From NCBI GenBank assembly GCA_046233135.1, contig JBJXHN010000001.1, positions 868,001 through 932,000 on the forward strand: a DNA stretch of 64,000 bases, read 5' to 3'. Positions 53,383-63,239 of this stretch are shown here, piece after piece. The translations under genes and the position numbers were made by a program. Each line of letters starts with the position of its first letter. The stretch's first letter is position 1. Source of the stretch: JBJXHN01 sp046233135. Lineage in GTDB: Bacteria; Pseudomonadota; Alphaproteobacteria; Rhodospirillales; Rhodospirillaceae. The notes below the pieces were generated by a model that saw only the letters and a list, made by a program, of their open reading frames with translations, had not been told where the DNA came from and did not search any database.

Positions 53383-53976
53383 TTACTTCTGCTTGCCCGG
53401 CTCGCCCAGCTTTTCCGGGTCCGGGAATGCCACGGTCGGCATCTCGCTGTCCACCCGGCTCAGCACTTCCTCGGTCATGCTCATGCGCGGATCGAACAGC
53501 AGCAGCTGGGTTCGGTAAAGCACCAGATTGATCCCGCGCTCTCCGGCGACGTCATTGGCCTTCTCGACCACCTTGTCCTGCACCTGGGACATGGCCATGC
53601 GGAATGCCCGGTCAAGGTTCTGGCGCAATTGCGCGGTCTTGCGCTGGAAGGCCGCGACCTTCTGCTCGAACTCCTGACGCTTCTTCTGGAAGGCCTCGGA
53701 CTGCTGGTTGCCTTCCAGGGCCAGCCCCTGCTGGGTTTCCCGCAGGGTCTGTTCCTCGGTGGCCATTTCCTGCTGGTAGCGCTGGGCATACTTGTCCCGC
53801 TCGGCCTGCACGGCCTGGGATGCCTTCGCTTGTCCAAGGATTTCCTGCATGTCGATGACCCCGACATCCGCGTTGGGGAAACCGGCGTCGCTTTGCGCCC
53901 AGGCCGCCACGGGCATCACACAGGCCGCAGCAACCACGGCCGCGCGCAGCAGCCGCAGGAAACGGTAACGTGTCAT
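53383..53976 (-). CDS. skp: Periplasmic chaperone Skp/OmpH
   Basis: The 197-residue protein has a signal peptide (cleavage near AWA, residue 27) followed by the Skp core DVGVIDMQEILGQAKASQAV and a long charged coiled coil (about 55-140). It carries outer-membrane proteins across the periplasm to BamA. It lies one base downstream of bamA. Confidence 0.93.
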   Translation of the reverse strand: MTRYRFLRLLRAAVVAAACVMPVAAWAQSDAGFPNADVGVIDMQEILGQAKASQAVQAERDKYAQRYQQEMATEEQTLRETQQGLALEGNQQSEAFQKKRQEFEQKVAAFQRKTAQLRQNLDRAFRMAMSQVQDKVVEKANDVAGERGINLVLYRTQLLLFDPRMSMTEEVLSRVDSEMPTVAFPDPEKLGEPGKQK

Positions 53977-53977
53977 A

Positions 53978-56308
53978 TTAGAACCTCGATCCGAAACTTA
54001 GGCGGAAGACCTCGACCTCGTCGTAGTCCTCCTTGAGAACGGGGAACCCGAAGTCCACGGAAATGGGACCAAGGGGAGAGATCCAGGTCAAACCGGCACC
54101 GATGGAAAGCCGCAGCGTCTCCATGCCGTCCATCGACGAGTCGTCGAAGGAGTCCGGACGGCCGATAAGCCCGGCGTCGGAGAACAGGCGGCCGGTCAGG
54201 CCCAGTTCTTGGGGCAGGCCCAGGGGGACCTGCATTTCGGCGGTGCTGGTCAGCATCCAGTTGCCGCCCAGGGCGTCGCCGGTCGCCGAATCCCGGGGGC
54301 TGGCCCCGGCGCTGGCAAAGCCCCGCAGGTTGTCGCCACCCATGAAGTAACGCTGGTTGATGTTCACGTCGTCATTCAGGCCAACGATGTATCCGGCCTT
54401 CCCGCCGATGGAAAACACCCAGACATCCGACCAGTCCATGATCTCGCCGACGGGCACGTAATAGGCCCCGCGCAGACCCGAGCGGAGGAAGTATTCCGTC
54501 CCCCCCAGACCGGCGATGTCGTTCGATACCGCCAGCAGGTACCCTTCGGACGGCGCCAGCTTGCTGTCCCGCTTGTCATAGACCAGCTCGTGGCCGACCT
54601 GCGACAGCACCGAGCGGGCCGGCTGGTCCTTGACGTAGCGCGACGCGTCATCGTCCACATCGAACAGCCGGTCGTACTGAGCCGTATACTTGAAATCATG
54701 CGACAGGTTCTGGTTGTAGTTATAGCCCAGACGCAGCGCCCCGCCAAAGGTCCGGCGGTTGTAGGAGCTTTCATCCTGGTAATCCCGCTCCACCGCATAA
54801 AGGTCAAAGCCCGCCCGCAGCCGGCGCCCCAGGAAATAGGGTTCGGTAAATGACAGGTCCAGCTGGCTGCGGCGCTGCGCCCACGTGCCGCTGACCTTCA
54901 TGTCCTGGCCCCGGCCCAGCAGGTTCCGCTCCCGCAGGCCCACTTCGATGATGGCGCCGACGGAAGACGACCAGCCCACGCCGAAGGACACTTCGCCAGT
55001 GGATTTTTCTTCCACGGCCACCTTCACCACGGTCCGGTCGGGGGCCGTCGGAGACGGTTCGTTGGTCACGTCCACCTTCTCGAAGAAACCCAGGTCCTGC
55101 ACCCGCTGACGGGAGCGGCGCAGCTTGGCGGCGTTGAAGGCATCCCCTTCGGCCAGAGAGAATTCGCGGCGGATCACCTCGTCGCGGGTCCGCACGTTGC
55201 CCTGGATATCGATGCGCTCGACGAACACCCGGGGGCCTTCCTGGATGTCGAAGGTCACGTCGATGGTCAGGTTGTCCCGGTCGCGATCCATGCGCGGCCG
55301 CACGTCCACGAAGGCATAGCCCAGGGAGCCGACGGCATCGGTCAGGTTCTGGACGCTGTCTTCCACGTTATCGGCGTCGTACCACTCGTCCGACGCGATC
55401 TCCAGGTGTTCGCGCAGCGCTTCGGGATCCAGGTCTTGCAGCGTCGTGGTCAGGTTGACCTCGCCGAAGCGGTACCGGTCCCCCTCTTCCACCGTAAAGG
55501 TGATGTAGAACTTTTCCTTGTCCGGCGACAGTTCGGCGATGGCCGATTTCACCTGGAAATCCGCATAGCCGTTGGACAGGTAATGCCGGCGCAGCAGTTC
55601 CCGGTCATAGGTCAAACGGTCCGGATCATAGGTATCCGACGAAGACAGGAAGCGATACCACGCCTCCTCCGACGTCTCGATCACTTCGCGCAGGGCGGAA
55701 TCGCTATACTTCTTGTTGCCAACGAAGGAAATGGAGCGAACCGTCGTCGACGGCCCTTCGTTGATTTCGAACGCCAGATCGATACGGTTCTGGTCCAGGC
55801 GGATCACCTTGGGATCCACCGACACGGCGAAGCGTCCGGAGCGGCGATACAGTTCAAGAATCCGCTGAACGTCTTCCTGCACTTTGGCCCGGGTATACAC
55901 GACACGGGGCCGCAGCTGGATTTCCGCTTCCAGCTGCTCGTTGTCGATACGGCGATTCCCTTCGAAGGCGATGCGGTTGATGATCGGATTTTCGACCACC
56001 TGCACCATCAGGCCGTTGCCCTGGCGGCGGATGCTGACGTCCGCGAACAGCCCGGTTTCGAACAGGTTCTTCAGGGACTGGTCGACACGCGCGGCATTAT
56101 ACGGGTCGCCTTCGCGCACCACCATATAGGTCCGCACCGTATCCGGGTCGATCCGCTGCGTCCCCTCGATCGCAATGCGATCGATCGGCGGCCCGGAAGG
56201 CGCCCCCGAGACCGTGGTCGGGAACTGAGCTGCGGCCGGAACCGGGGACCACAGCACTGCGGCACCGATGGCCAAAACGGCGGCCAGAAGGCTGGCGCTG
56301 GCTTTCAA
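53978..56308 (-). CDS. bamA: Outer-membrane protein assembly factor BamA
   Basis: The 776-residue protein has a signal peptide (cleavage AAAQ, near residue 28), five POTRA domains (about 35-430) and a 16-strand barrel. It contains the lid-lock motif VRGF-like LRGFASAG and ends in Phe. It inserts beta-barrel proteins into the outer membrane, and its neighbours rseP and skp are standard. Confidence 0.96.
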   Translation of the reverse strand: MKASASLLAAVLAIGAAVLWSPVPAAAQFPTTVSGAPSGPPIDRIAIEGTQRIDPDTVRTYMVVREGDPYNAARVDQSLKNLFETGLFADVSIRRQGNGLMVQVVENPIINRIAFEGNRRIDNEQLEAEIQLRPRVVYTRAKVQEDVQRILELYRRSGRFAVSVDPKVIRLDQNRIDLAFEINEGPSTTVRSISFVGNKKYSDSALREVIETSEEAWYRFLSSSDTYDPDRLTYDRELLRRHYLSNGYADFQVKSAIAELSPDKEKFYITFTVEEGDRYRFGEVNLTTTLQDLDPEALREHLEIASDEWYDADNVEDSVQNLTDAVGSLGYAFVDVRPRMDRDRDNLTIDVTFDIQEGPRVFVERIDIQGNVRTRDEVIRREFSLAEGDAFNAAKLRRSRQRVQDLGFFEKVDVTNEPSPTAPDRTVVKVAVEEKSTGEVSFGVGWSSSVGAIIEVGLRERNLLGRGQDMKVSGTWAQRRSQLDLSFTEPYFLGRRLRAGFDLYAVERDYQDESSYNRRTFGGALRLGYNYNQNLSHDFKYTAQYDRLFDVDDDASRYVKDQPARSVLSQVGHELVYDKRDSKLAPSEGYLLAVSNDIAGLGGTEYFLRSGLRGAYYVPVGEIMDWSDVWVFSIGGKAGYIVGLNDDVNINQRYFMGGDNLRGFASAGASPRDSATGDALGGNWMLTSTAEMQVPLGLPQELGLTGRLFSDAGLIGRPDSFDDSSMDGMETLRLSIGAGLTWISPLGPISVDFGFPVLKEDYDEVEVFRLSFGSRF

Positions 56309-56376
56309 ATTGACCCCCTCGCGCTTTCGTCAATCCACTGTGTCAAATACTTGCGGCAATGTCTTTACCAGATGGC

Positions 56377-57480
56377 TCACCAACTCAGAAGGCTGATATC
56401 GTTCCAGGTGGCGAAAATCATGAGACCAAGCACCAAAACCAACCCGAACCGGAACCCATATTCCTGCGCGCGCGCCGTCAACGGCCGGCCGCGCAACGCT
56501 TCGATGGTGTAGAACAGCAGATGCCCGCCGTCGAGCATGGGGATCGGAAACAGGTTGATCATTCCCAGATTCACCGACAGCAGGGCAATGAACATCACCA
56601 GATCCAGCGGGCCGCGCTCTGCCGCCTTGCCGGAGAACTGGGCGATCCGCACCGGCCCCCCCAATTCGTCGGTCGAGCGGTTGCCGCTGAGAATCTGCCC
56701 CAGGAAGGTGAACGTGTCCGACGTCAGCTGCCAGGTCTGGCCCACGGCCGCCCCCACCGCTTCGACCGGGTTGAGGCGCTGCACGTCCTGGGGCGACAGG
56801 CTGACGCTGATCCCCAGTTGGGCGGTTTGCACCTTGTTGCCCAGGCCGTCGTCCATCTCCACGAGATGCGGCGTCGCCACCATGGTCATCCGGCGGCCAT
56901 TCCGCTCGACCACGATGTCCATCGGGTCGCCGTTGGACAAGGGCACGATCCGGCGGATTTCCTGAAAGCTTTCGATCATCTGGCCGTCGACGGAGACGAT
57001 CAGGTCCCCGGGCATCAGGCCCGCTTCCTCGGCCGCGCTGCCGGCGATCACCGTATCCAGCACCGGCGCCGATTTCGGCTGGCCATAGGCAACGAACAGC
57101 CCGGCGAAAACGATGATGGCGAACAGGAAGTTGAACATCGGACCGGCGGCCACGATGGCGAAGCGCTTGTGCAGCGGCTTGTGGTGGAAGGAGACCGCCT
57201 TCTCCTCGGGACTCAGCGTCTCCACCTCGTCGTTCGGAGTGCTGCTGGTGGCGTCGGCGTCCCCGAAGAACTTGACGTAGCCCCCCAGCGGTACGGCGCT
57301 GAACCGCCAGCGCGTTCCGTACCGGTCAAAGAAGCCGAACAGCTCTCGCCCGAACCCGATGGAAAACACCTCCACCCGCACGCCGGCCCATCGGGCAATG
57401 ATGAAGTGACCGAATTCGTGCACGAACACAACAACGGTCAGAACGACGAGAAAGGACAGAACGGTCTGCAACAGATCCAT
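56377..57480 (-). CDS. rseP: Site-2 intramembrane metalloprotease RseP
   Basis: The 367-residue protein has the zinc motif HEFGH (21-25) in the first membrane helix, a single PDZ domain (about 120-200), and the third-ligand segment FPIPMLDGGHLL. Most alphaproteobacterial RsePs have this layout. It cleaves anti-sigma factors within the membrane. Confidence 0.95.
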   Translation of the reverse strand: MDLLQTVLSFLVVLTVVVFVHEFGHFIIARWAGVRVEVFSIGFGRELFGFFDRYGTRWRFSAVPLGGYVKFFGDADATSSTPNDEVETLSPEEKAVSFHHKPLHKRFAIVAAGPMFNFLFAIIVFAGLFVAYGQPKSAPVLDTVIAGSAAEEAGLMPGDLIVSVDGQMIESFQEIRRIVPLSNGDPMDIVVERNGRRMTMVATPHLVEMDDGLGNKVQTAQLGISVSLSPQDVQRLNPVEAVGAAVGQTWQLTSDTFTFLGQILSGNRSTDELGGPVRIAQFSGKAAERGPLDLVMFIALLSVNLGMINLFPIPMLDGGHLLFYTIEALRGRPLTARAQEYGFRFGLVLVLGLMIFATWNDISLLSW

Positions 57481-57663
57481 GGGGACTTCCTATTCGCCCC
57501 TGCCTGGGGCTCCGACAGTGTTTGTAACACCATATAGGGGAAAACGCGACCCCGCGCAGGGCATATGGGCCAGCCGGTCGCTTCTTCCTCCGATATTTCC
57601 TCATCCCGGGCGGTCCCGCTCCGGCGCAGCCCCCCGCCGCCGGATCTGGGTCTGACACCGCTG

Positions 57664-58884
57664 TCAGGCGGCGGCCCGGGGGCGGCGCATCACTTCTTCC
57701 TCGGCGATGCGGCGGGCTTCGCCGTCCACATCCAGCACCGCGCCCAGGCGGTCCACCGCCTGGTTGCCGAGCGGGCCGCACATCACCCGCTCCACGGACT
57801 CCTCGACCACCGCCGGGATGTCCAGGAACCCGATCCGCCGGGCCAGGAAGGCGGCCACGGCCACTTCGTTTGCCGCATTCATCACCGTCGGCGCCACGCC
57901 GCCCCGCAGCAGGGCTTCCCGCACCACCCGCAGCGAGGGGAAGCGCCCCTCGTCCGGCGCTTCGAAGTCCAGCCGCGCCACCGAAGCCAGATCCAGCCGC
58001 GGCACCGGCGCTTCCATCCGCTCCGGCCAGGCCAGGGCGTAGGCGATGGGCGTGCGCATGTCCGGCGAGCCCAGCTGCGCCAGGACAGAGCCATCCGCAT
58101 AGGCGACCATGGAATGGACAACCGACTGGGGATGGACCAGAATCTCTATCTGCTCCGCCGGCATGGCAAAAAGATGGTGCGCTTCGATGAATTCCAGGCC
58201 CTTGTTGAACATCGAGGCGCTGTCCACGCTGATCTTCGCCCCCATGGACCAGTTGGGATGGGCCACCGCCTGTTCCGGGGTCGCCGCCGCCATGGCCTCC
58301 CGCGTCCAGGTGCGGAACGGTCCGCCGGAGGCGGTCAGAATGATCTTTTCGATCTGCGCCCGGCGCTCGCCCTCGAACACCTGGAAGATGGCGTTGTGCT
58401 CGCTGTCCACCGGCAGCAGGGTGGCACCGGTGCGGGCCACCTCGGCCATGAACAGGTCGCCGGCGCAGACCAGGCATTCCTTGTTGGCCAGTGCCACCGT
58501 GCGGCCGTTTTCCACCGCCGCCAGGGTCGGCTCCAGACCGGCGGCGCCAACGATGGCCGCCATCACCAGATCGGCGGGACGCCCGGCGGCTTCGGTCACC
58601 GCGTCCGGCCCCGCGGCCGCTTCGATTCCCGACCCGGCCAGCGCATCCTTCAGGGCGCCATAGGCCTCCGGGTCGGCCACCACGGCCACCTCGGCCTTCA
58701 GGGCGCGCGCCTGGGCGGCCAGGGCCTCGGCGTTGCCGTTGGCGGTCAGGGCCACCACGTCGAAAGCCTCCCGGTTCCGCTCCAGCAGGTCGATGGTGCT
58801 TTTGCCGATGGATCCCGTCGCGCCGAGAATACTGATGCGCCGCGGGGCGCTATCCGAGGAGTTCCGACCCACTGCGCTGCTCAT
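57664..58884 (-). CDS. dxr: 1-deoxy-D-xylulose 5-phosphate reductoisomerase
   Basis: The 406-residue MEP-pathway enzyme has NADPH motif ILGATGSIGKSTIDLL, active-site region PVDSEHNAIFQ and ASGGPFR. The ATG at 58884 overlaps the cdsA stop, with AGGA 8 nt upstream; a GTG two codons earlier is possible. It makes 2-C-methyl-D-erythritol 4-phosphate for isoprenoids. Confidence 0.96.
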   Translation of the reverse strand: MSSAVGRNSSDSAPRRISILGATGSIGKSTIDLLERNREAFDVVALTANGNAEALAAQARALKAEVAVVADPEAYGALKDALAGSGIEAAAGPDAVTEAAGRPADLVMAAIVGAAGLEPTLAAVENGRTVALANKECLVCAGDLFMAEVARTGATLLPVDSEHNAIFQVFEGERRAQIEKIILTASGGPFRTWTREAMAAATPEQAVAHPNWSMGAKISVDSASMFNKGLEFIEAHHLFAMPAEQIEILVHPQSVVHSMVAYADGSVLAQLGSPDMRTPIAYALAWPERMEAPVPRLDLASVARLDFEAPDEGRFPSLRVVREALLRGGVAPTVMNAANEVAVAAFLARRIGFLDIPAVVEESVERVMCGPLGNQAVDRLGAVLDVDGEARRIAEEEVMRRPRAAA

Positions 58885-59684
58885 TGCCACATTCCTATTC
58901 CGCCCCCGTAGGCCAGGACGACCAGAGCCACCACCGGTGCGGTGGAGAGCAGGCCGTCCACGCGGTCCAGAATGCCGCCGTGGCCGGGGATGATGTTACT
59001 CGAATCCTTCACGTCGAAGCGACGCTTGATTGACGATTCAAACAGATCGCCGGCCTGGGCGATCACCGCCAGGACCGGCGCAAGGCCGATGACCCACAGG
59101 GGTACCGCGTTTCCCGCCCCACCGGCCGCTCCGCCCAGCAGGGCCAGCACGCCCCAGCTGGCCAGCGCCGCGCTGGCCATGCCGCCCAGCAGGCCGGACC
59201 AGGTCTTCTTGGGGCTGATTCGCGGCAGCAGCAGGGGTCCGCCCAGGGTCCGTCCGGCGGCATAGGCGCCGATATCGGTGCCCCAGACCACCGCCAGCAG
59301 CCACAACAGCGTCTGCCAACCCCCGTCCGCCCGCAGCCAGACCATGGCGACCAGCGGCACCCCGAGATAGAGCACGCCGGCCGCCAGCCAGGCCACCGAC
59401 CGGCCTTCCGCCCGGGCCGTTCGCCAGACCAGCCCGGTGCCCGCCACCAGCACCGCCAGCATCCACAGGGGCAGCATCGAGGCCAGCCCCGCCGTCGCGG
59501 CCAGAACCGTGGCGAGCATCATTCCGGTCCACCCGAACCGGCGGCGGCAGAGTCCCGTCCACTCCCAGGCCATGCCGGCCCCGATCAGGGCCACGAGGAT
59601 GTTGAACCAGGGTTCCCCCGCCCAGCCGGCGGCCAGAACCGGCGGGGCCATCACCAGGGCGGACAGGATGCGGGTCTTCAGCAC
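58881..59684 (-). CDS. cdsA: CDP-diglyceride synthetase
   Basis: The 267-residue integral membrane enzyme has several membrane helices and the CDP-alcohol-forming signature ISPKKTWSGLLGGM and SSIKRRFDVKDSSNIIPGHGG near the C-terminus. The GTG at 59684 has AAAGG 8 nt upstream; a frame to 59900 overlaps uppS and is not used. Confidence 0.94.
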   Translation of the reverse strand: MLKTRILSALVMAPPVLAAGWAGEPWFNILVALIGAGMAWEWTGLCRRRFGWTGMMLATVLAATAGLASMLPLWMLAVLVAGTGLVWRTARAEGRSVAWLAAGVLYLGVPLVAMVWLRADGGWQTLLWLLAVVWGTDIGAYAAGRTLGGPLLLPRISPKKTWSGLLGGMASAALASWGVLALLGGAAGGAGNAVPLWVIGLAPVLAVIAQAGDLFESSIKRRFDVKDSSNIIPGHGGILDRVDGLLSTAPVVALVVLAYGGGIGMWQ

Positions 59685-59784
59685 GGATACGGCCTTTCGG
59701 GGGGCAACTCGGGGACGGGTTCGCGGGTCGGCGGGCCTGCGGCGGCCCGCCCTCGGCTTCCGGGATGGACGGCGCGTCGTCGCG

Positions 59785-60531
59785 TCACGACCCCAGGGCG
59801 CCGAACCGCCGTTCCCGGCGCCGGAAATCGGCAACGGCGGCGGCAAGATCTTCGCGTCCGAAATCGGGCCACAGCACCGGCGAAAACACCAGCTCCGCAT
59901 AGGCCAGTTGCCACAGCAGGAAGTTGCTGATGCGCTGCTCTCCGCTGGTGCGGATCAGCACGTCCGGATCGGGCAGGTCGGCGGTGAACAGCCGCGACGA
60001 CACCATCGCCTCGTCGATCGCTCCCGGATCCAGCCGCCCTGCCGCCGCATCCGCCGCCAGGGCGCGGGCGGCATCCGTCAGTTCCTGCCGGCCGCCGTAG
60101 TTCAGGGCGATGGTCAGGTTCAGGGCGGTGTTTTCCCCGGTGGTCTTCTCGCCGTCCTCGATCAGCCGGATGATGTCATCGGCGAAGCGGTTCCGCCGGC
60201 CGATCACCCGCAGCCGTACGCCGTTGCGGTGCAGGGACCGAACCTCGCGCCGCAGGTACAGCCGCAACAGGCCCATGAGGTCGGTGACCTCTTCTTCCGG
60301 GCGTTTCCAGTTTTCGGACGAGAAGCCGAACAGGGTCAGGTGCGTGATCCCCAGTTCCGTCGATGCCTCTACGGCGCGACGGACCGCCTCGGCGCCCTGC
60401 TTGTGCCCGGCCGTTCTGGGCAGGCCGCGCGCACGCGCCCACCGCCCGTTGCCGTCCATGATGACGGCCACGTGAAACGGGTTGGGCAGGACGCCGTCGG
60501 CGGCGTCGGAATCGGAGGGGTGTGCGGTCAT
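59785..60531 (-). CDS. uppS: Undecaprenyl diphosphate synthase
   Basis: The 248-residue cis-prenyltransferase has VIMDGNGRWARARGLPRTAG (Asp catalytic), TLFGFSSENWKRP and DVLIRTSGEQRISNFLLWQ. It makes the C55 carrier for peptidoglycan and glycans. Its start overlaps the frr stop by 1 nt. Confidence 0.96.
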   Translation of the reverse strand: MTAHPSDSDAADGVLPNPFHVAVIMDGNGRWARARGLPRTAGHKQGAEAVRRAVEASTELGITHLTLFGFSSENWKRPEEEVTDLMGLLRLYLRREVRSLHRNGVRLRVIGRRNRFADDIIRLIEDGEKTTGENTALNLTIALNYGGRQELTDAARALAADAAAGRLDPGAIDEAMVSSRLFTADLPDPDVLIRTSGEQRISNFLLWQLAYAELVFSPVLWPDFGREDLAAAVADFRRRERRFGALGS

Positions 60532-61106
60532 CAGACCTGCATGATCTCCTGTTCCTTGTGGGCCAAGGTCTCGTCGATCTTCTTGATCGCCTCGTCGGTC
60601 AGGGTCTGGACTTCACCGCCGAACTTCTTGTGTTCGTCCTGACTGATCTGGTTGTCCTTTTCCAGCTTCTTCAGCTGGTCCATGCCATCGCGACGAACGT
60701 TGCGCACCGCGACGCGAGCCTGTTCGGCGTACTTGCCGGCGACCTTGGTCAGTTCGGTGCGACGCTCTTCATTCAGCGGCGGGATCGGCACGCGGATCAA
60801 CTGACCGTCATTGGCCGGGTTCAGGCCCAGGCCGGCATCCCGGATGGCCTTTTCAACGGCCTTGCTCATGCCCCGGTCCCAGACCTGGACGCTGATCATG
60901 CGCGGTTCGGGCACGCTGACCGTCGCGATCTGGTTCAGCGGCGTGATCTGGCCATAGGCCTCCACCTGCACCGGATCGAGCAGGCTGGTCGATGCCCGGC
61001 CCGTCCGCAGACCCCCGAATTCCTTCTTCAGCACGTCCAGGGTGCTGTCCATACGGTGCTTCAGATCCTTGCGGATATCACTAAAACTGGGGGCTTCGTC
61101 GGCCAC
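60531..61106 (-). CDS. frr: Ribosome recycling factor
   Basis: The 191-residue protein has the RRF signature GLRTGRASTSLLDPV-type helix and NDGQLIRVPIPPLNEERR. I use the GTG at 61106 because AAGGAG lies 8 nt before it; the frame is open to 61124. It splits post-termination ribosomes together with EF-G. Confidence 0.95.
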   Translation of the reverse strand: MADEAPSFSDIRKDLKHRMDSTLDVLKKEFGGLRTGRASTSLLDPVQVEAYGQITPLNQIATVSVPEPRMISVQVWDRGMSKAVEKAIRDAGLGLNPANDGQLIRVPIPPLNEERRTELTKVAGKYAEQARVAVRNVRRDGMDQLKKLEKDNQISQDEHKKFGGEVQTLTDEAIKKIDETLAHKEQEIMQV

Positions 61107-61154
61107 GGCGGTCACTCCTTGCACGACACCATATCAAAAGGGCGAAAAACGGGA

Positions 61155-61943
61155 TCAGCCGGCGACCGGATCGCAGCTGATCAGGGTGAACAGGCCCCGC
61201 CCGGCCAGCACTTCCGAGAAGGCGCCGGGCTTATGCAGCGAAAACACCATGATGGGGATGTTATTGTCCCGCGCCAGGGCAATGGCAGAGGTATCCATCA
61301 CCCGCAAGTCCTTGGTCAGGACATCGGTGAAGGTCAGCTGATCGAACCGGGTCGCGCTGGAGTCCTTGTTGGGGTCGGCGGAATAGACGCCGTCCACCTG
61401 GGTGGCCTTCAACAGCACGTCGCAGTTCATTTCCACCGCCCGCAGGGCGGCGGCGGTATCGGTGGTGAAGAAGGGGTTGCCGGTGCCGGCGGCGAAGATC
61501 ACCACCCGGCCCTTTTCCATATGCCGCACGGCACGGCGGCGGATGTAGGGTTCACAGACCATCGACATGGGAATCGCCGACTGCACCCGGGTCTGCACCC
61601 CGGCCTTTTCCAGGGCGTTCTGGACGGCCAGCGCGTTCATCACCGTGGCCAGCATGCCCATGTAGTCGGCACTGGTGCGGTCCATACCTTTCGCCGCAGA
61701 GGACACGCCGCGGAAGATGTTGCCACCGCCGATGACCATGCACACCTGGATGCCGGCATCATGGACGGCCTTCACCTCCTGGGCGACCCGGTCCACCATC
61801 TCCATATCCAGGCCGTATTCGGCCTTGCCCAGCAGACCTTCGCCGGACAGCTTCAGCATGACGCGACGATAGGGGACGGTGCCGGTGTCGGATTCGGTGC
61901 CGTCCGTCTCGGTTTCCTGCGCCTGCGCGATCGCGGTGTTCAC
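61155..61943 (-). CDS. pyrH: UMP kinase
   Basis: The 262-residue protein has YRRVMLKLSGEGLLG, VIGGGNIFRGV and TGNPFFTTDTAAALRA, the hexameric bacterial UMP kinase motifs. The N-terminal ~25 residues before the kinase core are a polar extension. Several in-frame GTG codons exist; 61943 or 61946 fit an AGGGG upstream. It phosphorylates UMP and is feedback-controlled by UTP in the family. Confidence 0.95.
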   Translation of the reverse strand: MNTAIAQAQETETDGTESDTGTVPYRRVMLKLSGEGLLGKAEYGLDMEMVDRVAQEVKAVHDAGIQVCMVIGGGNIFRGVSSAAKGMDRTSADYMGMLATVMNALAVQNALEKAGVQTRVQSAIPMSMVCEPYIRRRAVRHMEKGRVVIFAAGTGNPFFTTDTAAALRAVEMNCDVLLKATQVDGVYSADPNKDSSATRFDQLTFTDVLTKDLRVMDTSAIALARDNNIPIMVFSLHKPGAFSEVLAGRGLFTLISCDPVAG

Positions 61944-62118
61944 CACCCTGTCCCCTGTGTCTTCCGTGTCCGGCCGCCCGGTCCCGGCCGGTTCAGTACC
62001 GGCCCGGCCGCATCCCGAGATCGCGGGCAGGCGGGCCGCCGGTGCCCCGGTCATGAAAACCGCCGGGGCCTGCGGGATCATAAGGACCCCAGCCCCGGCG
62101 GGAAAGCCCAAAGCCGAC

Positions 62119-62148
62119 AAAAAAGGCCGCCCCGGGATCGGGACGGCC
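62119..62148 (-). terminator. Terminator of the rpsB-tsf operon
   Basis: On the minus strand a 10-bp stem (one G-T style mismatch) with a 4-nt loop is followed by six T, about 14 nt past the tsf stop. Confidence 0.85.
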
Positions 62149-62161
62149 CATTCCGTCGACC

Positions 62162-63094
62162 TTACTTGTTGCCCAGCTGGGCGGCCACCTCGGCCGCGAA
62201 GTCGGACTCTTCCTTCTCGATGCCTTCGCCCAGCTGGAAGCGGGTAAAGCCGACCAGTTCGATCGGGCTGCCCAGCTCCTTGCCGGCCTTTTCCAGGACC
62301 TTGCTGATCTTGGTTTCGTTGTCCATGACGAAGATCTGCTCGACCAGCACCACTTCCTCATAGAACTTGCGCAGGCGGCCTTCGACCATCTTTTCGATGA
62401 TGTTGTCCGGCTTGCCCGAGGCCTTCGCCTGTTCGGTCAGCACCGAGCGCTCGCGGTCCAGGGCTTCGGCGTCCACTTCGGAGATGAAGGCGTACTTCGG
62501 CGACGCGGCGGCCACATGCATGGCAACCTGACGGCCCAGGTCTTCCAGCTTGGCCGGATCGGCGGCGGACTTCAGGGCGACCAGCACACCGATCTTGCCC
62601 AGACCCGGCTTCACCGCGTTGTGCATGTAGGCGGCAACCACGCCCTGATCCACCGACAGGGCGGAGATGCGGCGCAGGTTCATGTTTTCGCCAATGGTGG
62701 CGATCTGATGGGTCACCTGCTCCTCGACCGTGCGGCCTTCGCCGCCCGGGAACGGCAGGGCCTTCATCTTGTCCAGGTCGCCGTCGGCTTCGATCGCCAG
62801 CGGGGCCAGGGCGGTCACGAACGCCTGGAACTGATCGTTGCGGGCGACGAAGTCGGTTTCGGCGTTCATTTCGACCACGGCACCCTTGGGGCCGTCGGCG
62901 AGAATGGCGACCAGGCCTTCGGCGGCGGTACGGCCGGCCTTCTTGGCGGCGGCAGCCAGACCCTTCTTGCGCAGCCAGTCGACCGCAGCCTCCATATCGC
63001 CGCCCGTCTCGTTGAGCGCCTTCTTGCAGTCCATCATGCCTGCGCCGGTCGATTCGCGCAGGCTCTTTACGAGCGCGGCAGTGATTTCGGCCAT
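62162..63094 (-). CDS. tsf: Elongation factor Ts
   Basis: The 310-residue protein has the N-terminal UBA-like domain with STGAGMMDCKKALNETGGD, the TDFVARND segment that opens EF-Tu, and dimerisation repeats. It recharges EF-Tu with GTP. It follows rpsB, with a terminator-like hairpin between, so it may be partly independent. Confidence 0.97.
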   Translation of the reverse strand: MAEITAALVKSLRESTGAGMMDCKKALNETGGDMEAAVDWLRKKGLAAAAKKAGRTAAEGLVAILADGPKGAVVEMNAETDFVARNDQFQAFVTALAPLAIEADGDLDKMKALPFPGGEGRTVEEQVTHQIATIGENMNLRRISALSVDQGVVAAYMHNAVKPGLGKIGVLVALKSAADPAKLEDLGRQVAMHVAAASPKYAFISEVDAEALDRERSVLTEQAKASGKPDNIIEKMVEGRLRKFYEEVVLVEQIFVMDNETKISKVLEKAGKELGSPIELVGFTRFQLGEGIEKEESDFAAEVAAQLGNK

Positions 63095-63183
63095 TGTCTT
63101 CTCTCTCCGTGGTGCAGTGGTCGACCCGCTCGGCAGCCAGGCCGCCGGGGATCATACGCAATCATGCAAGTCAGTGGGGTTGC

Positions 63184-63222
63184 AAAAAGATGGCGGCGCC
63201 GGTTCACGGGCCGCCGCCATCT
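63184..63222 (-). terminator. Hairpin between rpsB and tsf
   Basis: A 10-bp perfect stem (AGATGGCGGC / GCCGCCATCT) and a 15-nt inner loop are followed by T-rich sequence on the minus strand. Such attenuating terminators between rpsB and tsf reduce but do not stop read-through in other bacteria. Confidence 0.7.
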
Positions 63223-63239
63223 TCCCGCGATCAGAAACC